A stretch of 57,884 bases of DNA. Origin: Desulfuromonadales bacterium (GTDB taxonomy: Bacteria > Desulfobacterota > Desulfuromonadia > Desulfuromonadales > Geopsychrobacteraceae). Shown one piece after another: positions 50,739 through 57,884 of the stretch; within the stretch, counting starts at the first letter, position 1, and the number at the start of each line of letters is the position of its first letter. The notes under the pieces are model-generated. The model saw only the letters and a list, made by a program, of their open reading frames with translations. It was not told the origin of the DNA and made no database searches. The stretch spans positions 1-57,884 of the forward strand of contig JAFGEL010000106.1 in the NCBI GenBank assembly GCA_016931615.1, given 5' to 3'. Both the position numbers and the translations under genes were made by a program.

Positions 50739-51077
50739 TTATTTGAACGGCAGCATCTCAAGCCAGGAAACCCCGACCGGTTTCATCACCCACAGGCCGA
50801 GAGCGGTGATAATCAGGGTTGCCATGACCCAATTGAGAATCTGGGTCCGTAAAGCCCAGTTCGGCTCTTTACGGGGTTTTTCATCATCGACCGTATCTTT
50901 TTCTCTGCTGCGCCCGAAAGAAGCCTTACGCAACAGTCGGCCCGACGACATAAACAGCACCGCCGAAGCGACAAACTGAGGCATGACATCACTGCTGACC
51001 ACTCCTGAAGCGAGTAGAATCGCGTAGTAAACCAGCGCGACCAACCCCAGCAATGTCATTTGTTGACTCAGATTCAT
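50739..51077 (-). CDS. Hypothetical membrane protein
   Basis: 112 residues from ATG 51077. Three hydrophobic segments (about 8-25, 32-46 and 82-100) separated by a charged cytoplasmic loop (FGRSREKDTVDDEKPRKEPN). No family recognised. Third gene after the facilitator and the YaaH-type transporter on the minus strand, 89 bases from the latter, so it may be an accessory subunit. Confidence 0.6.
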   Translation of the reverse strand: MNLSQQMTLLGLVALVYYAILLASGVVSSDVMPQFVASAVLFMSSGRLLRKASFGRSREKDTVDDEKPRKEPNWALRTQILNWVMATLIITALGLWVMKPVGVSWLEMLPFK

Positions 51078-51166
51078 CTCTGTGCGTCCCTGTAAAAGAC
51101 AAACATTGTTTTATTGCAAATTACATCAATCCAGCAAACTGTTGAAGCTTTTTCTTTAGCCATCTG

Positions 51167-51757
51167 TTACTCAGGCGTATCAAGGCTTTCTCCCAGAGGC
51201 AAAATACTATATCCCAGGCAATCCTGACTGAACTGTGCCAAACAGATATAGAGAGCGAAAAACGCTGCCATGAAACCACCTATGCAGCCGATAATCAGAA
51301 AGATATGATCTGCTCGAAGCTGATCAGCGGCCAGCGCCATGAAACTCATCATCATGCTGCCGTAAAGCCATAAGACGGCAACGTTCTGCCTGAAACTGGC
51401 AAGAAAGATAATCGCCACAAATAGAGCCCAGAGACTCAGGTAAGAAAACATGGCGATGGAGTTCGGGGCCTGTCCGACCCCCAGTTTGGGAAAAATCTGG
51501 TAACCGATGATAGACAGCCAGAAAATTCCAAAGGGCAAGAAAGTTGCCGCTGCGTGACTGCGCCCCTGATGTTGATAATGCAGACTGGAAAAAATCTGCA
51601 GGATTCCGGCAATCAGCAAGGCAAGTGCAATCCAGCAGGTCGATTGGTCGAATGCCCCGGATTGACAGGAAAAATATGCGGAAAGGCCGACACCTAATCC
51701 CAGCAGACCAACCGTGGGCAAATTTTCTTGGCGGACAGTGCGAATGGCGTTATTCAT
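51167..51757 (-). CDS. GPR1/FUN34/YaaH-family (acetate-type) transporter
   Basis: 196 residues with six hydrophobic helices. Family pattern is visible: an N-terminal LPTVGLLGLGVG (for NPAPLGLxGFG), then LLIAGILQIFSSLHYQHQGRSHAAATFLPFGIFWLSI, where family members have GGxxQxxAGxxExxxGNTFGxTAFxxYGxFW. These are acetate/succinate-type channels or symporters (SatP). Divergences in the first motif make the substrate uncertain. ATG 51757 follows GGAG. It lies just downstream of a very strong hairpin. Confidence 0.7.
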   Translation of the reverse strand: MNNAIRTVRQENLPTVGLLGLGVGLSAYFSCQSGAFDQSTCWIALALLIAGILQIFSSLHYQHQGRSHAAATFLPFGIFWLSIIGYQIFPKLGVGQAPNSIAMFSYLSLWALFVAIIFLASFRQNVAVLWLYGSMMMSFMALAADQLRADHIFLIIGCIGGFMAAFFALYICLAQFSQDCLGYSILPLGESLDTPE

Positions 51758-51771
51758 GACAACTCCACATT

Positions 51772-51811
51772 GTCATGGCCCCGGCAGCAAGTCCTGCCGG
51801 GGCCATGACAT
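51772..51811 (-). terminator. 17-bp perfect inverted repeat between the two transporter genes
   Basis: TGTCATGGCCCCGGCAG (51772-51788) and CTGCCGGGGCCATGACA (51795-51811) with a CAAGTC loop. It sits 8 bases after the facilitator stop. No T-run follows on the minus strand, so it may act as an attenuator or RNA-stability hairpin that sets different levels for the two transporters. Confidence 0.65.
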
Positions 51812-51819
51812 CCAGACGA

Positions 51820-53142
51820 TTAATCGTTGGCTTGCTGAAGAACCAGATCTTCTTCCTCGACATAGATCGGCTCGGTTGCAGTTTCCGTTGCCGGTGCAGC
51901 AGCCTTTTGCGGCCTCAGCGAGAGCGCCATCATAGCGCCGACCAGCAGCAGCACGCCAGCAACGATGAATGATGAATCCATGCTTCCGGTCTTGACTTTC
52001 AACATCTCGGAGACGCGCACCAGAACGAAGGCACCGACACCCCAGGCGGAGAACAGAATCCCGTAGTTCATTCCGAAGTTTTTCATTCCCCAACTGTCTT
52101 TGGCAAAGGACGGGAACAGTGACAGGTTGGTTCCGTAGTTGAAAACCATGGCAGTAACGAGCAGGGCGACCAGAATCGGGCTGCTGGTCTCGCTGCCGAG
52201 AACCGGAATCGCGACAAACATGAGGGCAGCCTGGAAAACCAACATGAGACAGAGGGTTGCGGCTCGGCCGATCTTATCGGAAACAACTCCTGCAACCAGA
52301 CGTCCGGCGGCATTGCCGACCGACATAATAACAACCACCAGAAAGGCCATTTCTCCCATCGATGCTTTTGCCAGCCCCTTGGCACTCCCGATGACCATCA
52401 GTCCGGCACCTGCTCCAATAAAGTAACAGAGCCACAGGGTATAGAATTTAGCGTTGGTGAAAAGCTGACGGGGTGTCAGATCGCCAGCATTGGCAACCGC
52501 CTTGGCTGAGTTTTTCTGGGCGGCAGGATCGGCAACAAAGCCTTCCGGCGGATTGGTAATCAACAGCGCCAGACTACAGACGACAACAGCAAAGGCGACG
52601 CCGAAAAACATCATCGCCTGTTGAATGCCGAACTCATGCAGCAGATATTTAGCCAAAGGTGCAATGTACACCGAAGCCAGGCCGAAACCGGACACGACGA
52701 TACCGGCAATCAGCCCGGTTTTGGCCGGAGAAAACCATTTGAGGGCCGGGGGGGTCGCCGCCGAGTAACCGAAACCGATGCCGCCACCGGCAAGGACACC
52801 GAAGCCGAGGACCCAGGCCCAATAATTGGTGGTTTGCGAGACCAGGACAAAACCGCAACCGACCAGTAATCCGCCGATCATGCAGGTAATCTTGGGACCA
52901 AATTTATCCTGACATTTCCCGGCCAGAATCATTGCTGCGGCGAACGCCAGACAGGCGACGGCATAAGGGTCATTAACACTGGCGGCACTCCAGTTGAAAG
53001 CACCCTCTCCACCGCCGGCGATAGAATCGGCAATCGCTCCTTTGAAAATACTCCAGGTATAAAGAATCCCCAGAGCCAGGTTGATGCCGAGACCGGCTAG
53101 AAGGACCTGCAGTCCGCGATTTTTGACGGGTTGTTGTTGCAT
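51820..53142 (-). CDS. MFS transporter, oxalate/formate antiporter (OFA) type
   Basis: 440 residues from ATG 53142 behind AGGAG (MQQQPVKNRGLQVLLAGLG). Twelve helices. LALGILYTWSIFKGAI is the OFA start, GKCQDKFGPKITCMIGGLLVGCG the helix 2-3 loop motif, and GGGIGFGYSAATPPALKWF a further family block. Members move monocarboxylates such as oxalate, formate, lactate or pyruvate. The same frame stays open upstream for 114 more codons with its own good start, described separately. The cytoplasmic C-terminal tail is Glu-rich. Confidence 0.87.
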   Translation of the reverse strand: MQQQPVKNRGLQVLLAGLGINLALGILYTWSIFKGAIADSIAGGGEGAFNWSAASVNDPYAVACLAFAAAMILAGKCQDKFGPKITCMIGGLLVGCGFVLVSQTTNYWAWVLGFGVLAGGGIGFGYSAATPPALKWFSPAKTGLIAGIVVSGFGLASVYIAPLAKYLLHEFGIQQAMMFFGVAFAVVVCSLALLITNPPEGFVADPAAQKNSAKAVANAGDLTPRQLFTNAKFYTLWLCYFIGAGAGLMVIGSAKGLAKASMGEMAFLVVVIMSVGNAAGRLVAGVVSDKIGRAATLCLMLVFQAALMFVAIPVLGSETSSPILVALLVTAMVFNYGTNLSLFPSFAKDSWGMKNFGMNYGILFSAWGVGAFVLVRVSEMLKVKTGSMDSSFIVAGVLLLVGAMMALSLRPQKAAAPATETATEPIYVEEEDLVLQQAND

Positions 53143-53484
53143 GGGTTGAATCTCCTCTCTTCTCGTTTCATTGGATTGATAACAGGATTTCACGTAGTTC
53201 AAACGGTAGGACAATGGCCATTTATTACTGAACTTGATATGGATCGGTGTGCGTTGGTTATGGATATGGGGGGAAACCAGAGGGTCCGACTGGGGTGACA
53301 GTTGCAGGCGGTCGCTCTGTTCTAAAACTTCCGGGTACTGTCTGGCCAGCTGTTCGAAGCGCTCACATTCACGATAGCCGCCTGAACAATGATGAGACAT
53401 GGCAACCACGTCGTAAGGCGAAATATAATCTTCACCGACATCACAATAGTTTTTTTCCTGATCAAAATATGGACAGATTGGCAT
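53143..53484 (-). other. Cys-rich segment in frame with and upstream of the OFA transporter
   Basis: The reading frame starts at ATG 53484 behind GAGGAGG and encodes MPICPYFDQEKNYCDVG, then YISPYDVVAMSHHCSGGYRECERFEQLARQYP. This resembles small stand-alone Cys-rich proteins of Desulfuromonadota. About 60 codons of low-complexity, non-domain-like sequence follow and run in frame into the transporter, whose own start has a good ribosome-binding site. Either it is a genuine fusion with an N-terminal Cys domain, or a separate small gene that lost its stop. Both starts may be used. Confidence 0.5.
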
Positions 53485-53754
53485 GACTTCCTCCTCGCAC
53501 TGAAAACAGTTGCCAACCTCATCCGCAAATCGCGTACCATTTATTAAAACCTTATTTTATTCAATAGTTTCATTTACTTAGATCGTTTTTAAAGATTTTT
53601 GAAATAACGCCTGAAAAACACTTTTTTTGCAGAAATGCGAGAACAGGATGTGCCTTTGAAAGCTTGGGAGGAAGCGGACTCAATACTTGCATGGAGACTT
53701 AATTAGCTGAAAACATTGCTATTTATACGAAGGAATAGCCTTCTGAAAAAAGTT

Positions 53755-53804
53755 TTTCGCAATTTTGCCAGGGACTCCAATCCGGTTTCGCAATTTTGCG
53801 AAAC
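53755..53804 (+). promoter_or_regulatory. Tandem operator-like site upstream of the adenosyltransferase gene
   Basis: TTTCGCAATTTTGC occurs twice (53755-53768 and 53786-53799), exactly 31 bases or about three helical turns apart. The second copy is part of a perfect palindrome GTTTCGCAA-TT-TTGCGAAAC (53785-53804). This fits two binding sites for a dimeric regulator on the same face of the DNA, 75-125 bases before the start at 53880. The remainder of the 395-base gap (53485-53879) holds no gene. Confidence 0.6.
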
Positions 53805-53879
53805 TGTCAGCACTATCCAAAGTCCCGGCATTTCGCTACACTGGGGTCTCGACGAACCAAAAAGAGGAGAACAGATAAC

Positions 53880-54458
53880 ATGCCGAAACTTGATGAGATC
53901 ATGACGCGGGGTGGCGACAAGGGTGAAACCAGCTTGGTTGACGGCTCCAGGGTTTCAAAAGCCTCCCAGCGGGTTAAAACCTATGGCACCGTTGATGAGT
54001 TGAATGCAGTTTTCGGGCTGGTGCGTTGTGAAGAGCTTCCTGAAGATCTTACCGCCAAGGTTCTTTATCTGCAGAATGAGCTGTTTAACCTCGGTGGCGA
54101 GTTGGCAACGCCTCTCGACAGTGAATTTGCCGATCGCCTGCCACGCATTCAACAAGCCCATATTGAACTGCTTGAAAACTGGCTCGAAAAAGCCCGCCAA
54201 CAGCTGACAGCGGCGGACAGTTTTATTCTTCCCGGTGGAACCCGCGCCGCAGCACTGCTTCACCTGGCCCGAACAGTGACCCGCCGTTGTGAACGCGAAC
54301 TCGTGACGCTGATGGACACGGAAGCGGTCAACCCTGCCTGCCTGAGTTTCATCAACCGGCTGTCCGATCTGTGTTTTGTCTGGTCGCGCCAGTGCAACGC
54401 CAACGGCACAGCTGACATCCTCTGGCAGCCCGAAGGGGTTTCCCCTCCGGGAAATTGA
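53880..54458 (+). CDS. PduO-type cob(I)alamin adenosyltransferase
   Basis: 192 residues from ATG 53880, chosen for AGAGGAGA upstream; a longer frame has no start signal. ATP-binding N-terminus MTRGGDKGETSLVDGSRVSK and the helical-bundle motif FILPGGTRAAALLHLARTVTRRCERE identify the family. It converts cob(I)alamin to adenosylcobalamin, the cofactor of mutases and dehydratases. 54 bases before the desulfidase gene, possibly in the same transcript. Confidence 0.95.
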   Translation: MPKLDEIMTRGGDKGETSLVDGSRVSKASQRVKTYGTVDELNAVFGLVRCEELPEDLTAKVLYLQNELFNLGGELATPLDSEFADRLPRIQQAHIELLENWLEKARQQLTAADSFILPGGTRAAALLHLARTVTRRCERELVTLMDTEAVNPACLSFINRLSDLCFVWSRQCNANGTADILWQPEGVSPPGN

Positions 54459-54512
54459 TTTTTTGACCGCTCAAAACTGCCATCTCTTATACGACCTTGT
54501 TGCGGAGTCATC

Positions 54513-55793
54513 ATGAAGTCGACAGATTCAAAATATCAAGCTTACCTCGCTGTGCTCAAAGAGGAATTGATACCAGCCATGGGCTGCACTGAGCCGATCG
54601 CTATTGCTTACGCTGCAGCGAAAGCACGTGAAACACTCGGCACCCTGCCGACCCGCGTGGTCATCGCGGCGAGCCGCAATATCATCAAGAATGTCAAAAG
54701 CGTGGTGGTCCCGAATACCGGCCAGCTGAAAGGCATTAAAGCGGCCGCCGCTGCCGGTATTGTCGCCGGAAAAGCCGACAGGGTGCTTGAGGTTCTGGCT
54801 GCGGTCACAGCTGAAGAACAGCTTAAAATCAAGGAGTTTCTCGCATCAACGGACATGGAAACCGTGGAAACCACCAGCGGGCTGACCTTTGACCTGATTG
54901 TTACGGTGAGCACCGCCACACAGACAGCCAGTGTCCGCATTTCTCATTACCACACCAATATTGTTCTGATCACCAGAAACGCCGAGGTTGTTTATCAGAA
55001 TCAGGATTGTGAAGAGATCACCCCACTGGCATTGACCGATCGCTCCTTTATGAACGTCAGCGATATTGTTGCCTTTGCCGAGGCGGTTGACCTCAAAGAT
55101 GTCGAGACACTGCTGCAGCGGCAGATCGATTTCAACATGGCGATTGCCGCCGAAGGCTTGAAGGGTGACTGGGGAGCCAACATCGGATCGGTTCTGATCG
55201 ACACCTGGGGCAATGATATCAAAGTCCGTTCCAAAGCCCTGGCGGCTGCAGCCTCTGATGCCAGGATGAGCGGCTGCGATCTGCCGGTGGTGATCGTTTC
55301 GGGCAGCGGCAACCAGGGGATCACCGCTTCTGTCCCGGTGATCGAATATGCCCGCGAGCTCGGTTCTTCCACTGAGACCCTGATGCGGGCGCTGGTGGTT
55401 TCAAATCTGGTCACCATCCATCAGAAAACCGGCATCGGCCGGCTTTCAGCCTACTGCGGCGCGGTCAGCGCCGGATGCGGGGCCGGAGCGGGGATTGCCT
55501 GGCTGCATGGCGGGCGCTTCGAAAAGATCGCCCATACCATTGTCAATGCCCTGGCCACGGTTTCAGGCATCATCTGTGACGGTGCCAAACCGTCCTGTGC
55601 GGCTAAAATCGCCGCTGCTGTTGATGCCGGAATTCTCGGCTTCATGATGTACGAAAAAGGCCAGCAATTTTACGGCGGGGACGGGATTGTGACCAAGGGT
55701 GTCGAGAACACCATTCAGAATATCGGCCGACTCGGCCGTGAAGGCATGAGAGAAACCGATCAGGAAATTATTCGGATCATGCTTGGTCAGTAA
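54513..55793 (+). CDS. L-cysteine desulfidase (CyuA/YhaM, UPF0597)
   Basis: 426 residues. N-terminal MGCTEPIAIAYAAA with C25, and later cysteines in YCGAVSAGCGAGAGIAW and IICDGAKPSCA, supply ligands of an oxygen-sensitive 4Fe-4S cluster. The family splits L-cysteine to pyruvate, ammonia and sulfide, and is related to the alpha domain of Fe-S serine dehydratases. Consistent with anaerobic life. ATG 54513 follows GCGGAG. Convergent with the threonine deaminase gene. Confidence 0.9.
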   Translation: MKSTDSKYQAYLAVLKEELIPAMGCTEPIAIAYAAAKARETLGTLPTRVVIAASRNIIKNVKSVVVPNTGQLKGIKAAAAAGIVAGKADRVLEVLAAVTAEEQLKIKEFLASTDMETVETTSGLTFDLIVTVSTATQTASVRISHYHTNIVLITRNAEVVYQNQDCEEITPLALTDRSFMNVSDIVAFAEAVDLKDVETLLQRQIDFNMAIAAEGLKGDWGANIGSVLIDTWGNDIKVRSKALAAAASDARMSGCDLPVVIVSGSGNQGITASVPVIEYARELGSSTETLMRALVVSNLVTIHQKTGIGRLSAYCGAVSAGCGAGAGIAWLHGGRFEKIAHTIVNALATVSGIICDGAKPSCAAKIAAAVDAGILGFMMYEKGQQFYGGDGIVTKGVENTIQNIGRLGREGMRETDQEIIRIMLGQ

Positions 55794-55807
55794 AGACGCA
55801 GAGCAGG

Positions 55808-57019
55808 TCAACGTATCACTTCCGGTCGATATCCGTCCTCTTCAAGGCGCATGAGAATCTCATCGATATGGCTCGGTCCACGGGTCTCCAGATCGAGGAT
55901 GACCTCGGCTTCACCGAGCGGCAGTGAAGACTTGTGCCGGTCATGGTTGACCTGAAAAATATTGGCCTTGAGTTCACTGAGAATATTGGCCAGCTGGGCC
56001 AGGGCTCCCGGCATGTCGATCATTTCCAGACGTAATTTGAGATAACGGCCCTCAGCCAGCATGCCCCGCTCGACCACCCGCGACATGGTCTGAACATCCA
56101 GGTTGCCCCCCGACAACAGGCACACCGTGTGCCCCTTGTAGCGTTGGTTAACACCGTGAAGCAGAGCGGCCAGGCCGACGGCTCCCGCACCCTCAACGAC
56201 CAGCTTACCTTTCTCCATCAGGCTGACAATCGCCATGGCAATCGCCTCTTCTTCGACGGTGACGATCTCATCGACATACTTTTCAATCAGCGGAAAAGTC
56301 AGGTCGCCGATTTTCTTCACGGCAATCCCTTCAGCCAACGAATGGCAGCGGGTCGCTAAATAGGTGGGTCGGCCGTTGCGCAGCGCCAGCGAGGCGCTGG
56401 CGATACAGGCTGATTCGACGCCGATCACCCTGACATCCGGTTTGTGCAGTTTGATAGCCGTTGCTACCCCGCCGATCAGACCACCACCACCGACCGGAAC
56501 CAGCAGGGTATCGATCTGCGGCAGATCCTGCAGCAATTCCAGACCGATAGTGCCCTGTCCGGCAATGATCAGTTCATGATCAAAGGCTGAGACGTACAGA
56601 AGATTTTCCTCCTGCGCCAGCTGTTTTGCATAGGTGACCGACTCATCGTAATTGGTCCCGTACAGAACCACATCAGCTCCGTACTCCTGGGTGGCCAGCT
56701 CTTTTGCCAAAGGAGTGCCTTCAGGCATAATCACCCGGCAGGGGCAGTTCAATAAGGCTGCGGCACTGGCCAGACCCTGCGCATGATTTCCCGCCGACGC
56801 GGTCACCACACCGGCCTTCAACAGTTCTGCAGGCTGCTGACAGAGAAAATTGTAAGCGCCACGGATTTTAAACGCCCCGGTGTGCTGAAGGTTTTCACAT
56901 TTAAAATAGAGCGGAGTACCGAAAATATGTGAGTAATAGGACGAATGGATCAGTTCCGTATGCCGGATCAGGCCTTGAAGATTTTCAGCCGCCGTCTCAA
57001 TCTGTTGCTTTGTCAGCAT
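55808..57019 (-). CDS. ilvA: Threonine ammonia-lyase with ACT domain
   Basis: 403 residues, PLP enzyme that deaminates threonine to 2-oxobutyrate. PLP lysine K51 in HTGAFKIRGA, the phosphate-binding glycine loop VGGGGLIGG, and a single C-terminal ACT domain (about 325-403: YLKLRLEMIDMPGALAQLANIL). This size is that of the shorter form (TdcB plus ACT) rather than the 500-residue IlvA. It may serve isoleucine synthesis or catabolism. ATG 57019 follows GGAGG. Confidence 0.93.
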   Translation of the reverse strand: MLTKQQIETAAENLQGLIRHTELIHSSYYSHIFGTPLYFKCENLQHTGAFKIRGAYNFLCQQPAELLKAGVVTASAGNHAQGLASAAALLNCPCRVIMPEGTPLAKELATQEYGADVVLYGTNYDESVTYAKQLAQEENLLYVSAFDHELIIAGQGTIGLELLQDLPQIDTLLVPVGGGGLIGGVATAIKLHKPDVRVIGVESACIASASLALRNGRPTYLATRCHSLAEGIAVKKIGDLTFPLIEKYVDEIVTVEEEAIAMAIVSLMEKGKLVVEGAGAVGLAALLHGVNQRYKGHTVCLLSGGNLDVQTMSRVVERGMLAEGRYLKLRLEMIDMPGALAQLANILSELKANIFQVNHDRHKSSLPLGEAEVILDLETRGPSHIDEILMRLEEDGYRPEVIR

Positions 57020-57242
57020 CCTTGCCTCCCGTCATCAGAAAACTCGCAACGTTCATGGCGAAAGGAGCAGGTGCTGAAGGTGCTCCCATTATTCACTTCG
57101 CCCAGACCCGGACATGGAGCCCTTGAACGCAACTGAAGTAAAGGGGATAATCAGCAAAAGTTTATCATAGATATGTTATTCCGCTGCGTTGATCCTGCGG
57201 CTTCTGCTAAGATGCCGTGAATCCATCCCGGAAAGGTTGCCA

Positions 57243-57758
57243 ATGAACGTCAAAGATCTGCCTGAAGAGCCTCTGATTCCGCGCCTGCTGGCGACCAATG
57301 CCTTACGGGCAAATTTGAGCAAGCACATGGATCTGAACAAGATGGCGGATTCCAAGGCCTCGATGATCATGACCGCTTCCTCTCTGGTGATCACCATCAC
57401 CTTGACCCAGTACGACAAACTGGACGTCGTTACAACCCTGCTGCTTGCGGGTTCCGGCCTTATTGCCGTTATTTTTTCAATCCTGGCCATTATTCCCCCG
57501 TTGCATGTCAGCGATCACACCAATCTGTTTTACTTCCGCTCCTTCAGTGACCTGTCGGAAGATGAGTTCAAACGACAGTTTCGTGCGACCATTACTGACC
57601 GGGAAAAACTTTACGATGCCTACCTGCATGAAATCTATTTTCTCGGTCGGCATCGTCTGACGCGTAAATACCGCCTGATCAGGAACGGCCTCTGGACCCT
57701 GCTCATCGGACTGCTCAGTGCCACAGCTTCGGCTCTGCTGCTGCGCCTGCCGGTATGA
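57243..57758 (+). CDS. Pycsar-effector-like (DUF5706/PycTM) membrane protein
   Basis: 171 residues from ATG 57243 behind AAAGG; a longer frame has no start signal. The family pattern is visible: an N-terminal helix with MADSKASMIMTASSLV (family: aDxKAsxLL), two hydrophobic helices, then NLFYFRSFSDLSEDEFKRQF, LHEIYFLGRHRLTRKYRLIRNG and a final helix. In Pycsar systems such proteins damage the membrane when a cyclic pyrimidine nucleotide is made on infection. No cyclase lies next to it in the window, so this is an orphan, and many DUF5706 proteins are not proven to be defensive. Overlaps rsmE as ATGA. Confidence 0.7.
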   Translation: MNVKDLPEEPLIPRLLATNALRANLSKHMDLNKMADSKASMIMTASSLVITITLTQYDKLDVVTTLLLAGSGLIAVIFSILAIIPPLHVSDHTNLFYFRSFSDLSEDEFKRQFRATITDREKLYDAYLHEIYFLGRHRLTRKYRLIRNGLWTLLIGLLSATASALLLRLPV

Positions 57759-57884
57759 ACCTGATCCTCCTTCACCCTGAAGATTTTCATCGCCCCGACC
57801 GGGTGCTGCTGAGTGATCACAGAGCCGAACATATCCGCAGCGTACTGTGCGCCCGCAACGCGGACCGGGTCCGTGTCGGGCTGG
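57755..57884 (+). CDS. rsmE: 16S rRNA m3U1498 methyltransferase RsmE (3'-partial)
   Basis: The first 43 codons are in the window. MNLILLHPEDF is followed by VLLSDHRAEHIRSVLCARNADRVRVGL, the N-terminal PUA-like segment of RsmE. ATG 57755 overlaps the upstream stop as ATGA. The SPOUT catalytic domain lies beyond the right edge. Confidence 0.8.
   Translation, partial: MNLILLHPEDFHRPDRVLLSDHRAEHIRSVLCARNADRVRVGL

Noticed and set aside
57020-57242. Possible T-box or other leader upstream of the DUF5706 gene
   Set aside because: No T-box sequence, terminator-antiterminator pair or other conserved motif was found.

Overview
The window looks like a chromosome segment of a Gram-negative, probably anaerobic, selenocysteine-using Desulfuromonadota-type bacterium (Geobacter/Desulfuromonas/Pelobacter relatives). 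That placement is inferred from gene content: hrcA-grpE-dnaK-dnaJ under a CIRCE element, an MrpA-split antiporter, oxygen-sensitive Fe-S enzymes, many GTG/TTG starts, and a candidate selenoprotein. No rRNA or tRNA gene was found, so the taxon is not proven.

Region 1 (1-11.5 kb) is an accessory block left by a conjugative element. An IS-like end (1 to about 631) interrupts a topoisomerase III gene that also carries a frameshift in a run of nine Cs. Next to it on the minus strand are an unknown protein, a YdjM-type membrane hydrolase and a VirB1-like lytic transglycosylase. An AT-rich divergent promoter region separates these from a plus-strand F-type transfer operon (TrbI-like, S26 signal peptidase, TraF, TraH, TraG). 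Relaxase, coupling protein, ATPase and most core pilus genes are absent from the window. A GGDEF remnant marks the junction with core genes.

Region 2 (11.7-17.5 kb) holds core genes: comM, a PsiE-like protein, trxB, a major facilitator and a nitrilase-family amidase. Region 3 (17.6-25.8 kb) is a twelve-gene Mrp-like cation/proton antiporter operon. It has no full-length MrpA, three NuoL/M/N-type subunits and two small membrane proteins, and it is preceded by a 137-nt leader with nested inverted repeats that I cannot assign to a known riboswitch. Region 4 (25.8-34 kb) is hemW, the HrcA/CIRCE-controlled chaperone operon and an LpoA-like lipoprotein or solute-binding protein.

Region 5 (33.9-38.2 kb) is a minus-strand inorganic-carbon cluster: a regulator with a degenerate PTS EIIA-like domain, a BicA-like SulP transporter, a beta-carbonic anhydrase and a second, LCIB-like carbonic anhydrase. 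aroC, an intergenic repeat, ylqF/rbgA and an RRM protein follow. Region 6 (40.8-44.2 kb) carries what I consider the best discovery: a two-component system, then a 104-codon exported protein with an in-frame UGA followed by a SECIS-like hairpin, then exported MsrB and MsrA, all on one strand with coupled starts. This suggests an envelope selenoprotein working with periplasmic methionine sulfoxide repair.

Region 7 (44.3-57.9 kb) contains an outer-membrane barrel protein, a MerA-like flavoprotein, an NtrB/NtrC-type pair, a structured intergenic element with GGA-loop hairpins, a GPR1/FUN34/YaaH transporter, an OFA-type facilitator with a Cys-rich upstream in-frame segment, a cobalamin adenosyltransferase behind a tandem palindromic site, L-cysteine desulfidase, threonine ammonia-lyase, an orphan Pycsar-effector-like membrane protein, and the start of rsmE.
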